Source of the DNA: Caulobacter sp. 73W
GTDB lineage: Bacteria; Pseudomonadota; Alphaproteobacteria; Caulobacterales; Caulobacteraceae
NCBI RefSeq assembly: GCF_041021955.1
Contig: NZ_CP158375.1
Location: forward strand, 868,001 to 932,000
Direction of reading: 5' to 3'
Length of the DNA: 64,000 nt
Positions within the stretch are counted from its first letter, which is position 1. Every line of letters starts with the position of its first letter. Under the pieces are notes generated by a model. It saw only the letters and a list, made by a program, of their open reading frames with translations, was not told the origin of the DNA and did no database searches. Of the stretch, positions 49,532 through 58,352 are shown one piece after another. The position numbers and the translations under genes are program-made.

Positions 49532-50775
49532 CATTCGTGGGGAGCCTTGCGATAGGCCTCCACGTCGATCTCCTTCTCGAACCGCGCCACCGTCGTCGCC
49601 ACCGCCAGATTGCAGGTGGCGTTCGGTACAGTCCGGATCATGTCCAGCAGCCGGTCGAAGGGCAGGATGAAGCCCACGATCAGCGCCGTGCGCTCGTCCG
49701 GGATGCCGAGGGTGGACAGCACCGCCGCCAGCATGAACAGCGACGCGCTCGGCACCGGGGCGGTGCCCAGGGCCACGAGGGTCGCGGTGATCAGGATCAG
49801 CACGTACTGCACCGGGCCCAGCGGCACGCCGAGCACCTGGGCCGAGAACAGAGCCAACAGACCGACATAGAGCGCCGTGCCGTCACGACCGATGCTGGCG
49901 CCCAGCGGCAGGACGGTTGAGATCACAGGCTTGCCCAGCTTCAGGTTCCGCTCCGCCACCTGCATGGCGACCGGCAGGGTGGCCGAGCTGGAGGCGGTGG
50001 AGAACGCCACCACGATGGCGTCCAGGATGCTCAGATAGAACGGCATGACCGGCAGCCGCGCCACGACGCGCAGCAGCAGGCCGTGGACGATCATGCTCTG
50101 CACCGCCGAGGCCAGCACCACGCACAGGGCCAGCAGGCCGATGTTCAGGAACACCGCCGGGCCGTTGGTGCCGATGGCCGTCGCCACCAAGCCGAACACG
50201 CCGAAGGGCGCGACCTCCATCACGAACTTGACGATGTGCAGCATCACCGCCGAGGCGGCGTCGAGCATGGCTGCCAGCGGCGCGGCGCGCGGCCCGGCCG
50301 CCAGAATCCCCGCCCCGACGAAGATGGCGAAGACGATGATCGCCAGCATGTCGCCGTCGGCCAGCGCCTTGATCGGGTTGATCGGGATCAGACCCAGAAG
50401 CTGCTCGCCCATGGTGCGGCCCGGGTTGATCAGCTGCGGCGAGGCGTTGGAGATATTCGCCCCGAAGCCGGGCTCGAAGATTGCCCCGACGCCCATGCCC
50501 ACGGCGACCGCCACGGCGGCCGTGCAGACGAACAGCACCAGGGTTTTGATCCCCAGGGAGCCGAGCTTTCGAGAGTCCGCCAGCGAGGCGACGCCGGCGG
50601 CGATGATGGTGAAGACCAGGGGCGCGACGACCATGCGGATCAGCCGCACGAAGATGTCGCCAAGCACCTTTACGTGGGCGGCCTGCTCGCGGAACACGAG
50701 CCCGACCACCACGCCCAGCACCAGGAAGGCGAGGATGCGCTTCCACAGAGGAACCGCGAACCACCACTTCAGCAT
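49531..50775 (-). CDS. Dicarboxylate/amino acid:cation symporter (DAACS)
   Basis: This 414-residue transporter has about eight membrane helices plus two re-entrant loops and imports C4-dicarboxylates or acidic amino acids with Na+ or H+. Family landmarks are the Ser-rich hairpin FSTASSSATLPVAMQVAE, PLGASIGRDGTALYVG in helix 7 and IVGFILPFDRLLDMIRTVPN in helix 8. The last has DRLLDM where glutamate transporters have DRxxTxxN, a natural variant. Substrate cannot be set. It is a single gene. Confidence 0.93.
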   Translation of the reverse strand: MLKWWFAVPLWKRILAFLVLGVVVGLVFREQAAHVKVLGDIFVRLIRMVVAPLVFTIIAAGVASLADSRKLGSLGIKTLVLFVCTAAVAVAVGMGVGAIFEPGFGANISNASPQLINPGRTMGEQLLGLIPINPIKALADGDMLAIIVFAIFVGAGILAAGPRAAPLAAMLDAASAVMLHIVKFVMEVAPFGVFGLVATAIGTNGPAVFLNIGLLALCVVLASAVQSMIVHGLLLRVVARLPVMPFYLSILDAIVVAFSTASSSATLPVAMQVAERNLKLGKPVISTVLPLGASIGRDGTALYVGLLALFSAQVLGVPLGPVQYVLILITATLVALGTAPVPSASLFMLAAVLSTLGIPDERTALIVGFILPFDRLLDMIRTVPNATCNLAVATTVARFEKEIDVEAYRKAPHE

Positions 50776-50881
50776 CGGCCTAGCCCCCGACCGCGCACTA
50801 CACAGATTTCAGTAGCGGTTGCTTTTGATCGGGAAGCAAGCGGCAAGCGTGGTTAACCCACAGCTTGCCGCCATGAAGTCT

Positions 50882-53410
50882 TCAGCGCGCCGGGCAGGCC
50901 GCGCCGCCGGGGCTCGGGACCAGCTCGACCTTCGAGAACGAGAAGGCGAACTTGCCCTCGGCGTTGACGAACAGCGGGGTCGAGATCTTGGACACGTCCA
51001 GGCCGATCTCGCGGAAGCAGGACAGCTTGATCGCCGTGGTGGTCCACTGGCCGACCGGGGCCGCCTTGGCCGCGGCGGTGAAGTCGAACGCCGCGCCGCA
51101 GTTGTCGCCGCAGCCCATGCCGACCAGGACCTTGCCTTCCGGCTTTGCGTCCTGGCGCCAGGTGATGGCCAGGGCCAGGTCGCCGTTCGTCTGGCGGGTC
51201 AGGTCGATGGCCGGACCGGCGAAGACCAGACGCCCCTCGCCCGGACCGTCGAAGGTCACGCCGCGCGCCGATTCCTGGGCCGCGCCGTCCACCGGCTTGA
51301 TCTCTGACAGGCCGCCGGGGCTCTTAGTCGCGCCGACGGCGTTGGCCGTGGCCAGGCCCGAGGGGTCGCCGATCTGCACGATCCACGGTGTCAGCACGCG
51401 GCCCGCGCCGAAGAAGGCGTCGGTGTTGATCTTCACGTCCGGCACGCCGGAGACCTCGGCCAGTTTGGCGACGTTGGTCTTGGACGCATAGGTCAGCCCG
51501 TAGCCATAGGCGAACTGCGGGTCATAGCCGGGCTCGCCCACGTTCGGGATCTGGGCGGCGGTCTTGGGCCACGAGAAGGACAGCTTGCCCTTGAAGTCGT
51601 GGTTCACCGCGCCGTCGGCCTTGCGCAGCAGGACGTCGGCGACGCCGCCGCCCTCCGTGCCCGGCAGCCAGGCGGCGACGAAGGCGTCCGAGGCGTTGAT
51701 CTCCGGATTGGTCCACATCGGGCGACCCGACAGGAAGACCGAGACCACCGGGATGCCCTGGGCCTTCAGCTTCTTCAGCAGCGCCAGGTCGCGGGCGTCG
51801 CCCGGCTGATAGTCGAGGGTCGGGATGTCGCCCTGAAATTCGGCGTAGGGGTTCTCGCCGAACACCACCACGGCCACGTCCGGCTTGCTCTTGAAAGAAC
51901 CGTCGACCCTCAGCTCTGCCGAACCGCCGGCCGCCTTGGCCGCCTCGGCGATGCCGCCGAAGATCGACTGGCCCTGCGGGAAGTCGGCGTTGGTGTTAGC
52001 CGCGCCCTGCCAGTCGATGGTCCAGCCGCCCGACTGCTTGCCGATGTTGTCGGCGCCGTCGCCGGCCACCAGGATCTTGGCGTTCGCCTTAAGCGGCAGG
52101 ACGCCGCCGTTGTTCTTCAGCAGGACCAGGGACTTGCGCACCGCCTCGCGGGCGATGGCGCGGTGCTCCGGCGCGGCCAGTCGGTCGAACTTGCCTTCGA
52201 CGCCCTCATAGTGGCCGGCGTCGAACAGGCCCGACTTCACCTTCACGCGGATGATGCGGCGCACGGCGTCGTCGATGCGCGCCATGCCGATCTCGCCCGA
52301 CTTCGCCTGGGCCAGGGTGTTGTCGTAGAGCTCCTTCCAGCTGTCCGGAGCCATGAACATGTCGAGGCCGGCGTTGATCGCCTGCGGGCAGTTGGTGGTG
52401 GTGCAGCCGGCCACCTGGCCGTGGGCGTTCCAGTCGCCGACGGTGAAGCCCTCGAAGCCCATCTGCTTTTGCAGGACGTCGGTCAGCAGGCTCCTGTTGC
52501 CGGTGTGCTTGACGCCGTTCCACGACGAGAACGACACCATCACGGTCAGCACGCCGTCGTTGATGGCGGGGACATAGCCTTGGACGTGGTCGCGGATCAG
52601 CTCGGCTTCGGTACCGACGAAATCGCCCTGGTCCTTGCCATCCTTGGTGCCGCCGTCGGCCAGGAAGTGCTTGGCCGAGCCGGGGATGTGGCCCTTGGCC
52701 AGGGACTGGCCGGCGACCAGCTTGCCTTGCAGGCCCAGGGTCATCGGGCCGGCGTAGGAGCGGACGATTTCCGGGTTCTCGCCATAGCCTTCGTAGGAGC
52801 GGCCCCAGCGGTCGTCGCGCGGCACGGCCAGGGTCGGGCCGAAGGTCCAGTCGGCGCCGGTGACGGCGACTTCCTCGGCGGTGGCTTTGCCGATGCGGCC
52901 GATCAGCTCGGGATCACGGGCGGCGCCCAGGCCGATGTTGTGCGGAAAGACAGTGGCGCCGACCACGTTGTTGTGGCCGTGGACGGCGTCGATGCCGAAC
53001 ATGATCGGGATCGGCACGTGGCCGTCGCGCTTCTCCAGCGCCACGGCGCGGAACTCGCGCAGGAACTCCATCCAGCGCTGCGGCGTCGCGCGCTCGTTGG
53101 CGTCAGGGGCGGAGTTGCCGCCGGCCAGGATCGAGCCCAGCGGGTACTTGCGCAGGTCTTCCGGCTTGATCCAGCCGATGTCGGCCTGGACCAGCTGGCC
53201 GACCTTCTCCTCGATGCTCATCTTCGACATCAGGTCGGTGATGAAGGCTTCGGTCTTGGCGTCGGTGATAGCGGCGGGGCTATGGGCCTTGGGCCACAGG
53301 GCCGGGTTGGCGCTGGCCGGACCCGAAGGGGTCAGCTTCTCGGCTGCGACGGCAGTGGAGCCGGCGGCCAGGACAAGCGCGATCGCGGTGAGGCTGGGGG
53401 CGAGCTTCAT
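50882..53410 (-). CDS. Glycoside hydrolase family 3 beta-glucosidase
   Basis: This 842-residue enzyme releases glucose from beta-glucosides or cello-oligosaccharides outside the inner membrane. A Sec signal ends at about AVAAE. The GH3 N-terminal barrel has MSIEEKVGQLVQADIG, GIDAVHGHNNVVGATVFPHNIGL, AKHFLADGGT and the nucleophile Asp in FEGFTVGDWNAHGQ. The C-terminal GH3 domain has SLVLLKNNGGVLPL, VVVFGENPYAE and PVVSVFLSGRP. A carbohydrate-binding-like beta domain of about 170 residues ends the protein. A LacI-type operator lies 68 bp before the start, and the lacI and glk genes upstream share the strand, pointing to induction by a glucoside. Confidence 0.95.
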   Translation of the reverse strand: MKLAPSLTAIALVLAAGSTAVAAEKLTPSGPASANPALWPKAHSPAAITDAKTEAFITDLMSKMSIEEKVGQLVQADIGWIKPEDLRKYPLGSILAGGNSAPDANERATPQRWMEFLREFRAVALEKRDGHVPIPIMFGIDAVHGHNNVVGATVFPHNIGLGAARDPELIGRIGKATAEEVAVTGADWTFGPTLAVPRDDRWGRSYEGYGENPEIVRSYAGPMTLGLQGKLVAGQSLAKGHIPGSAKHFLADGGTKDGKDQGDFVGTEAELIRDHVQGYVPAINDGVLTVMVSFSSWNGVKHTGNRSLLTDVLQKQMGFEGFTVGDWNAHGQVAGCTTTNCPQAINAGLDMFMAPDSWKELYDNTLAQAKSGEIGMARIDDAVRRIIRVKVKSGLFDAGHYEGVEGKFDRLAAPEHRAIAREAVRKSLVLLKNNGGVLPLKANAKILVAGDGADNIGKQSGGWTIDWQGAANTNADFPQGQSIFGGIAEAAKAAGGSAELRVDGSFKSKPDVAVVVFGENPYAEFQGDIPTLDYQPGDARDLALLKKLKAQGIPVVSVFLSGRPMWTNPEINASDAFVAAWLPGTEGGGVADVLLRKADGAVNHDFKGKLSFSWPKTAAQIPNVGEPGYDPQFAYGYGLTYASKTNVAKLAEVSGVPDVKINTDAFFGAGRVLTPWIVQIGDPSGLATANAVGATKSPGGLSEIKPVDGAAQESARGVTFDGPGEGRLVFAGPAIDLTRQTNGDLALAITWRQDAKPEGKVLVGMGCGDNCGAAFDFTAAAKAAPVGQWTTTAIKLSCFREIGLDVSKISTPLFVNAEGKFAFSFSKVELVPSPGGAACPAR

Positions 53411-53477
53411 GGACGTATTCTCCCAGGGGACAGCCGGCGACCCGGCTTTTTCATTGTGCGCCAAGCTATCCGCGCCA

Positions 53478-53491
53478 TGACAACGCTGTCA
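53478..53491. promoter_or_regulatory. LacI-type operator before the beta-glucosidase gene
   Basis: TGACAACGCTGTCA is palindromic except at one position and differs by a single base from the perfect site at 55758-55771. It lies between the lacI stop and the GH3 start. Confidence 0.8.
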
Positions 53492-53525
53492 ACGCGAACC
53501 GGAGCCATCGCCCGTGGAAAAGACC

Positions 53526-54554
53526 TCAGCCCTTCAGCGGCTTGGTGGAATCGCGGACGACCAGTTCGAAATCCAGCATCCGGCTGGCCGGCGCGCCGTC
53601 GTCGGTGGTCATCTCGCCGCTGATCAGCAGGTCGGCGGCGGCGGCGGCCATGGTCGCGATAGGCTGTCGGATGGTGGTCAGCTGCGGCCAGACCATGCGG
53701 GCGCTGGGCGTGTCGTCGAAGCCCACCACCGACAGGTCGTCCGGCACGGTCAGGCGAAGCTGGTTGGCGGCGGCGATGACGCCCAGGGCCATGTCGTCGT
53801 TGGAGGCGAAGACGGCGGTGGGCCGATCCTTGGCCGCCAGCAGCGACTTGGCCGCCTCGAAGCCCGACTGGAACGAGAACCAGCCCTGCACGGCCCATTC
53901 CTCGCGGACAGGCACGCCATGGGCCTTCATCGCCTCGCGGAAGCCCTCCTCGCGCAGGTGCGAGGCGCCATGGTCCGGGTGGCCCTTGATGAAACCGATG
54001 TCGCGGTGGCCCTGGCTGATCAGGTGATTGGTCATCTCCTGGGCGGCGAGGCGGTCGTCCATGCGGACATAGGCGGCGCGATCCAGCTGGCCGTCCGGCG
54101 CGACGCGGACATAGGGCACCTGAGCCGCCTCAAGGGCGTCGAGCAGGACGGGATTGTCGCAGACCGGCGGGGTCAGCAGCACGCCGTCCACCCGCAGGGT
54201 CGCCAGCATGGCGATCAGCTGGGCGCGGAAGTCGGCGGCGGTGGAATCCAGCGGCTCCACCAACAGGTGGTAGCCGGCCTCGCGGCAGCGCAGGACCGCG
54301 CCCATGTGGACGTCGGCGTTGTAGGCCGGGCTCGGGTTGTCGAAGAAGACGCCGATCAGATAGGAGCGCGAACCCGCCAGGCTGCGCGCCGAGACGTTGG
54401 GCTTGTAGTTGAGCTCCTGAACGGCGGCGAGCACCCGCTCGCGCGTGTCGTCCTTGACGTTCGGCTCGCGGTTCAGAACCCGCGAGACGGTCTTGATCGA
54501 GACGCCGGCCTTGGCCGCCACGTCGTTGATGGTGATCGACCGCACCGCTTCCAA
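53526..54554 (-). CDS. LacI family transcriptional repressor
   Basis: The 342-residue regulator has the LacI helix-turn-helix and hinge (TINDVAAKAGVSIKTVSRVLN, then YKPNVSARSLAGSRSYLIG) and a periplasmic-binding-protein-like sensor domain ending in DLSVVGFDDTPSARMVWPQLTTIRQP. It probably represses glk and the beta-glucosidase gene through the two TGACA-N-CGCTGTCA sites and is released by a glucose-related sugar (inference from adjacency). It lies 72 bp downstream of glk and 115 bp upstream of the glucosidase gene on the same strand. Confidence 0.95.
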   Translation of the reverse strand: MEAVRSITINDVAAKAGVSIKTVSRVLNREPNVKDDTRERVLAAVQELNYKPNVSARSLAGSRSYLIGVFFDNPSPAYNADVHMGAVLRCREAGYHLLVEPLDSTAADFRAQLIAMLATLRVDGVLLTPPVCDNPVLLDALEAAQVPYVRVAPDGQLDRAAYVRMDDRLAAQEMTNHLISQGHRDIGFIKGHPDHGASHLREEGFREAMKAHGVPVREEWAVQGWFSFQSGFEAAKSLLAAKDRPTAVFASNDDMALGVIAAANQLRLTVPDDLSVVGFDDTPSARMVWPQLTTIRQPIATMAAAAADLLISGEMTTDDGAPASRMLDFELVVRDSTKPLKG

Positions 54555-54626
54555 ACGCCCCCCCTAACCGCAATCGCGCGAAAGCTATGGAGGTCGGCCC
54601 TCCCCGTCAATCTGCCGTGGCCAAGC

Positions 54627-55646
54627 TTAGCCGAGCGCGAGCAGACGGGGGGCGTGGGCGGCGCCCAGCAGCGCCGCGTAGGGCCGCAGGATCACCTTGA
54701 CCGGAATGGCTTCCAGATAGCCGCGGAAGCGGCCCTTGTCCTCGAACCGCTCGCGGAACGGGCTGGCGTCGAGGATGTCCAGGATGCGCGGGGCGATGCC
54801 GCCGCCGATATAGACCCCGCCCTGAGCGCCGAAGGTCAGGGCTATGTCGCCGGCCACCGAACCCAGGATGCCGCAGAAGCGGTTCACCGTGCGCAGGGCC
54901 GACTGGTCGCCCTCCACCGCGCGGCGGGTGATCTCGGCCGGGTCGCGATGGACCGCGCCCTTGCCGTCGATCTCGCAAAGGGCGTCGTGCAGGTCGCACA
55001 TGCCCGGGCCCGACAGGATGCGCTCGACCGACACGCGGCCGAACTTGCGCGTCAGGATGCGCAGGATTTCGATCTCGACCTCGTCTACCGGGGCGAAGGC
55101 CACGTGGCCGCCCTCGGTCGCCATGGCCGCATGGCCTGTGCCGTCGCGCCCAAGGGCCGAGACGCCGAACCCGGTGCCGGGGCCAAGCACGGCGATGGAT
55201 TTCTGCGGCGGGACGGTGGCCGGTCCGCCGATCTGGTGGGTGTCGCCCGCCTCCAGCAGCGGCGCGGCCAGGGCCAGGGCGGCATAGTCGTTCAACAGGC
55301 GGGCGCCGTCGAAGCCCATGTCCACCAGGGCCGACTCCGAAAGCTCCCAATCCAGGTTGGTGAAGCGAATCGCCCCGTCGACGATGGGACCGGCGACGGC
55401 GATCACCGCCAGGTGCGGCGGGCGCTTCAGGCCCACGCGCTCCAGATAGGCGCTCACGGAATCATAGGACCGCGGATAGTCGCTGGTCAGATAGCCGTGG
55501 GCGTCGAGGATTTCCGGCGTGTCGGCGCTGAGGTCGACAAGCCCGTAACGGGCGTTGGTGCCGCCGATGTCGCCCACCAGAGCCAGATGCTCCGGAGCGA
55601 GGTCGGCAAGGGTCTCACGAACGCGTTCAAGCATGGCGGCAGGCAT
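54627..55646 (-). CDS. glk: Glucokinase
   Basis: Glucokinase phosphorylates glucose at C6 with ATP, feeding the Entner-Doudoroff route. The 339-residue protein has the bacterial Glk features LALVGDIGGTNARYGLVD (phosphate-binding), FTNLDWELS, LLNDYAALALAAP, LGPGTGFGVSALG, ATEGGHVAFAP and GGVYIGGGIAPRI. ATG 55646 (MPAAMLERV) was chosen; another ATG at 55634 is possible and no ribosome site decides. A perfect LacI-type operator is 112 bp upstream. The usual partners edd, pgl and zwf are not adjacent. Confidence 0.94.
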   Translation of the reverse strand: MPAAMLERVRETLADLAPEHLALVGDIGGTNARYGLVDLSADTPEILDAHGYLTSDYPRSYDSVSAYLERVGLKRPPHLAVIAVAGPIVDGAIRFTNLDWELSESALVDMGFDGARLLNDYAALALAAPLLEAGDTHQIGGPATVPPQKSIAVLGPGTGFGVSALGRDGTGHAAMATEGGHVAFAPVDEVEIEILRILTRKFGRVSVERILSGPGMCDLHDALCEIDGKGAVHRDPAEITRRAVEGDQSALRTVNRFCGILGSVAGDIALTFGAQGGVYIGGGIAPRILDILDASPFRERFEDKGRFRGYLEAIPVKVILRPYAALLGAAHAPRLLALG

Positions 55647-55757
55647 CAAAACTGGTCAGCGAGACGTCGCACCGGCAGGCGGTTTCCAGGGGAATTCTCG
55701 GACACAGTCTTGGCATTCATCGCAGGCGTTTCCCGCTGTCGCGTCTTATGGTGATTA

Positions 55758-55771
55758 TGACAGCGCTGTCA
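55758..55771. promoter_or_regulatory. LacI-type operator before glucokinase gene
   Basis: TGACAGCGCTGTCA is a perfect 14-bp palindrome, 112 bp upstream of glk, and almost the same as the site before the beta-glucosidase gene. With the LacI gene between the two targets this is a compact regulon. Confidence 0.85.
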
Positions 55772-55809
55772 CCCATAACCGGGGAGCCGAGGCTAGGCCA
55801 GCAAAACTT

Positions 55810-57897
55810 TCATCGACCCCGGATCATCGGCACCACATTGGTTCCGGGCGCCGCGCTTCCGAGCAGCGCTTCCACTTTCGCGGCCAGTTCGTTCTCGCGG
55901 AACGGCTTCTGGACAATGCGGTCCTCGCCCGCGTCCTTCAGCGCCGCCAGGTCGGCGAAGCCGGTGATGAACAGCACCGGAAGATCAGGCCGCATCCGAC
56001 GCGCGGCCTTGGCCGCCTCCATTCCGTTCATGCCCGGCATGGCGTAGTCGGCCAGCAGCATGTCGATCTCGGCGTCCTGCTCCAGGATGTCCAGGGCGGC
56101 GCGGCCGCTGCCGGCCTCGACCACCGTGCAGCCCAGCTCGCGCAGGATCGTGGCGGTCACCTCGCGCACGGCGCTGTCATCGTCCAGAACCAGGATGCGG
56201 CGTCCCGCCAGGCCCGCGCTGTCGACGACGGGCGCCTCGACCGACACCGCGCGGGCGGCCTTGGACGCGCGGGGCAGATAGACCTTCACGGCCGTCCCCT
56301 CGCCCATCCGGGTCTCGATCCGAACGCCGCCGCCCGACTGCTTGGCGAAGCCGAACACCTGGGCCAGGCCCAGGCCAGAGCCCTTGCCCACTTCCTTGGT
56401 GGTGAAGAACGGCTCGAAGGCGCGGGCCAGAACCTCATCGCTCATGCCGGTGCCGGTGTCCGACACCGAGATCATCACGTACTCGCCGGGCGCGGGCTCT
56501 TCCGGCCGCGCCGGTTCGTCGGTGAGGGTCACATTGGCGGTCTCGACCGTCACCGCCCCGCCGACCTCCATGGCGTCGCGGGCGTTGATGGCCAGGTTCA
56601 GCAGGATCATCTCGATCTGGGTGGGATCGACCAGGGCCGGCCACAGGCCCTTCTTCAGAACCGTCTCCAGCCGCACGCTGCCGCCCATGGTCGATTGCAG
56701 CAGGCCGCGCATGTTGTTGGCGGTCTCGTTCAGATCGACGGGCTTGGGCTCCAGCTTCTGCCGGCGCGAGAAGGCCAGCAGCTGGCTGGTCAGGGTGGCG
56801 CCCCGCTCGGCGGCGATGCGCATGTCGTTCAGGCGGCGGCGCACCTTGTCGTCCGCCTCGGCCCCGAGCGAGCGCTCGATAAAGCCCAGATTGCCCAGGA
56901 CGACGGTCAGCAGGTTGTTGAAATCATGCGCCACGCCAGCGGTCAGCTGGCCGACGGCTTCCAGCCGCTGCATCTGGCGCAGGGTTTCCTCGACCCTCTC
57001 ACGCTCCGTGATCTGCTCGGACAGTTCGCGGGTTCGGGTGCGGACGGCGCTTTCCAGCGCCTTGGCGTGATCTTGGAGAAGGTGCTCGCTGAGCTTCTGC
57101 TCGGTCACGTCGCGCACGACGCCCAGGAAGCGTTCGCAGACTCCGTCGATGAACACCGAGTGGCCACGCGTGCTCAGCCAGCGCTCTTCGCCAGCCGGGG
57201 TGATGACGCGGTACTCGTCCGCGAAACCGGTGTCGCTCTCGACCGATACCGCCTTGCTGACCGCGGCGTCCATGCGGGCGCGGTCATCGGGATGCAGACC
57301 GTCGAGATAGGCGGCGTAGGTGATTTCCGCCTCGGGGGGCAGACCGAACATGGCCTTGCAACGGTCGTCCCAGCGCAGTTCGCCGGTCTTGGGGTGGAAG
57401 TCCCACATGCCCAGGCCCGCGACATCCACGGCCAGGCGCATGCCCATTTCACTCTTTTGCAGGGCGAACTCGGCGCGGCGGCGCTCGGCCCGCTCATGGG
57501 CCTCCTTCAGCGCGCGGTCCACGGCGGTCGGCAGGCGCGACAGGTTGCGCTTCATCACATAGTCGGTCGCCCCGCGCTTGATCGCGTTGGTGGCGAACTC
57601 CTCGCCCACCACGCCCGAGACGAAGATGAAGGGGATGGTCGGGACCAGCTCGCGCGCGATGGTCAGGGCCGACAGGCCGTCGAAGTCCGGGAGGGAATAG
57701 TCGGCCAGGATGATGTCGATCTCATCGACGATCGCCAGCCGCTCGACGAAAGCGCGGCGATTGACGACGCGGATGATGTCGAACGCGAACTCGGCCCGCT
57801 CCAGATGGCTGGCCAGCAATTCGGCGTCGATCTCGCTGTCCTCCAGCAGGAGGATGCGCAGGGTATCGGCGCGCACCGGGCTTCCGTCAGCTGACAT
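55810..57897 (-). CDS. Hybrid histidine kinase (REC-PAS-HisKA-HATPase-REC)
   Basis: The 695-residue cytoplasmic kinase begins with a receiver (D66 in LADYSLPDFDG), then a PAS/PAC domain (about 150-265, ending FLGVVRDVTEQK), a coiled linker, HisKA with H324 (GVAHDFNNLL), and an ATPase domain (LAINARDAM, VSDTGTGMS, GSGLGLAQVFG). A C-terminal receiver (ILVLDDDSAVREV, LADYAMPGMNG, QKPF) completes it. A receiver in front of the kinase means it can take input from another phosphodonor. The gene overlaps the CheY-like gene upstream by 11 bp, so it is the terminal output of the phytochrome operon. No DNA-binding regulator is present. Confidence 0.94.
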   Translation of the reverse strand: MSADGSPVRADTLRILLLEDSEIDAELLASHLERAEFAFDIIRVVNRRAFVERLAIVDEIDIILADYSLPDFDGLSALTIARELVPTIPFIFVSGVVGEEFATNAIKRGATDYVMKRNLSRLPTAVDRALKEAHERAERRRAEFALQKSEMGMRLAVDVAGLGMWDFHPKTGELRWDDRCKAMFGLPPEAEITYAAYLDGLHPDDRARMDAAVSKAVSVESDTGFADEYRVITPAGEERWLSTRGHSVFIDGVCERFLGVVRDVTEQKLSEHLLQDHAKALESAVRTRTRELSEQITERERVEETLRQMQRLEAVGQLTAGVAHDFNNLLTVVLGNLGFIERSLGAEADDKVRRRLNDMRIAAERGATLTSQLLAFSRRQKLEPKPVDLNETANNMRGLLQSTMGGSVRLETVLKKGLWPALVDPTQIEMILLNLAINARDAMEVGGAVTVETANVTLTDEPARPEEPAPGEYVMISVSDTGTGMSDEVLARAFEPFFTTKEVGKGSGLGLAQVFGFAKQSGGGVRIETRMGEGTAVKVYLPRASKAARAVSVEAPVVDSAGLAGRRILVLDDDSAVREVTATILRELGCTVVEAGSGRAALDILEQDAEIDMLLADYAMPGMNGMEAAKAARRMRPDLPVLFITGFADLAALKDAGEDRIVQKPFRENELAAKVEALLGSAAPGTNVVPMIRGR

Positions 57898-58339
57898 GGG
57901 AGCCCCTGGGCGGCGGTTCGTTGAGGATCGCCCAGAACATGCCCAGGTCCTGGATGGCGTCGAAGAAGCGGTTGAAGTCCACCGGCTTGACCACGAAGGC
58001 GTTCACGCCGAGCGCGTAGGAGCGCACAAGATCCTTCTCCTCGCGGGACGACGTCAGCATCACCACCGGCACCTGGCGCAGGGTGGCGTCGCTCTTAATG
58101 CGCTCCAGCACCTCCAGCCCGTCGATCTTCGGCAGCTTCAGGTCGAGCAGCACCACCGACGGATCGCCCGGTTCGCGGTTGGCGTGAACGCCCCGCTGAT
58201 GGATGTAGTCCAACGCCTCGGCGCCGTCGCGGGCGACGACGATCTCGTTCGCCAATTGGCACTTCGCCAACGCCGCCAGCGTCAGTTCGAGATCTTTCGG
58301 ATTGTCCTCAACCAACAGGATGGGTCGCAGGTCAGACAA
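57887..58339 (-). CDS. CheY-like regulator of the bacteriophytochrome
   Basis: A 150-residue single-domain regulator of the Rcp1 type, the usual phosphate acceptor from bacteriophytochromes. E11/D12 (LLVEDN), D66 (LLDLKLP), a Thr/Ser at VVMLTSS and VVKPVDFNRFF are intact, with a long C-terminal helix that dimerises in Rcp1. The start is TTG at 58339, supported by GGAGAG about 10 bases upstream; no ATG fits. It lies 13 bp after bphP and overlaps the hybrid kinase, which favours the phosphorelay BphP to this protein and on to the kinase's N-terminal receiver (inferred). Confidence 0.9.
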   Translation of the reverse strand: MSDLRPILLVEDNPKDLELTLAALAKCQLANEIVVARDGAEALDYIHQRGVHANREPGDPSVVLLDLKLPKIDGLEVLERIKSDATLRQVPVVMLTSSREEKDLVRSYALGVNAFVVKPVDFNRFFDAIQDLGMFWAILNEPPPRGSHVS

Positions 58340-58352
58340 GTTTGGCTCTCCG

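Noticed and set aside
53514..57894. Very long plus-strand open frames across lacI, glk and the hybrid kinase genes
   Set aside because: They cross several real genes and intergenic operators and encode repetitive Gly/Ala/Arg/His sequence with no domain.
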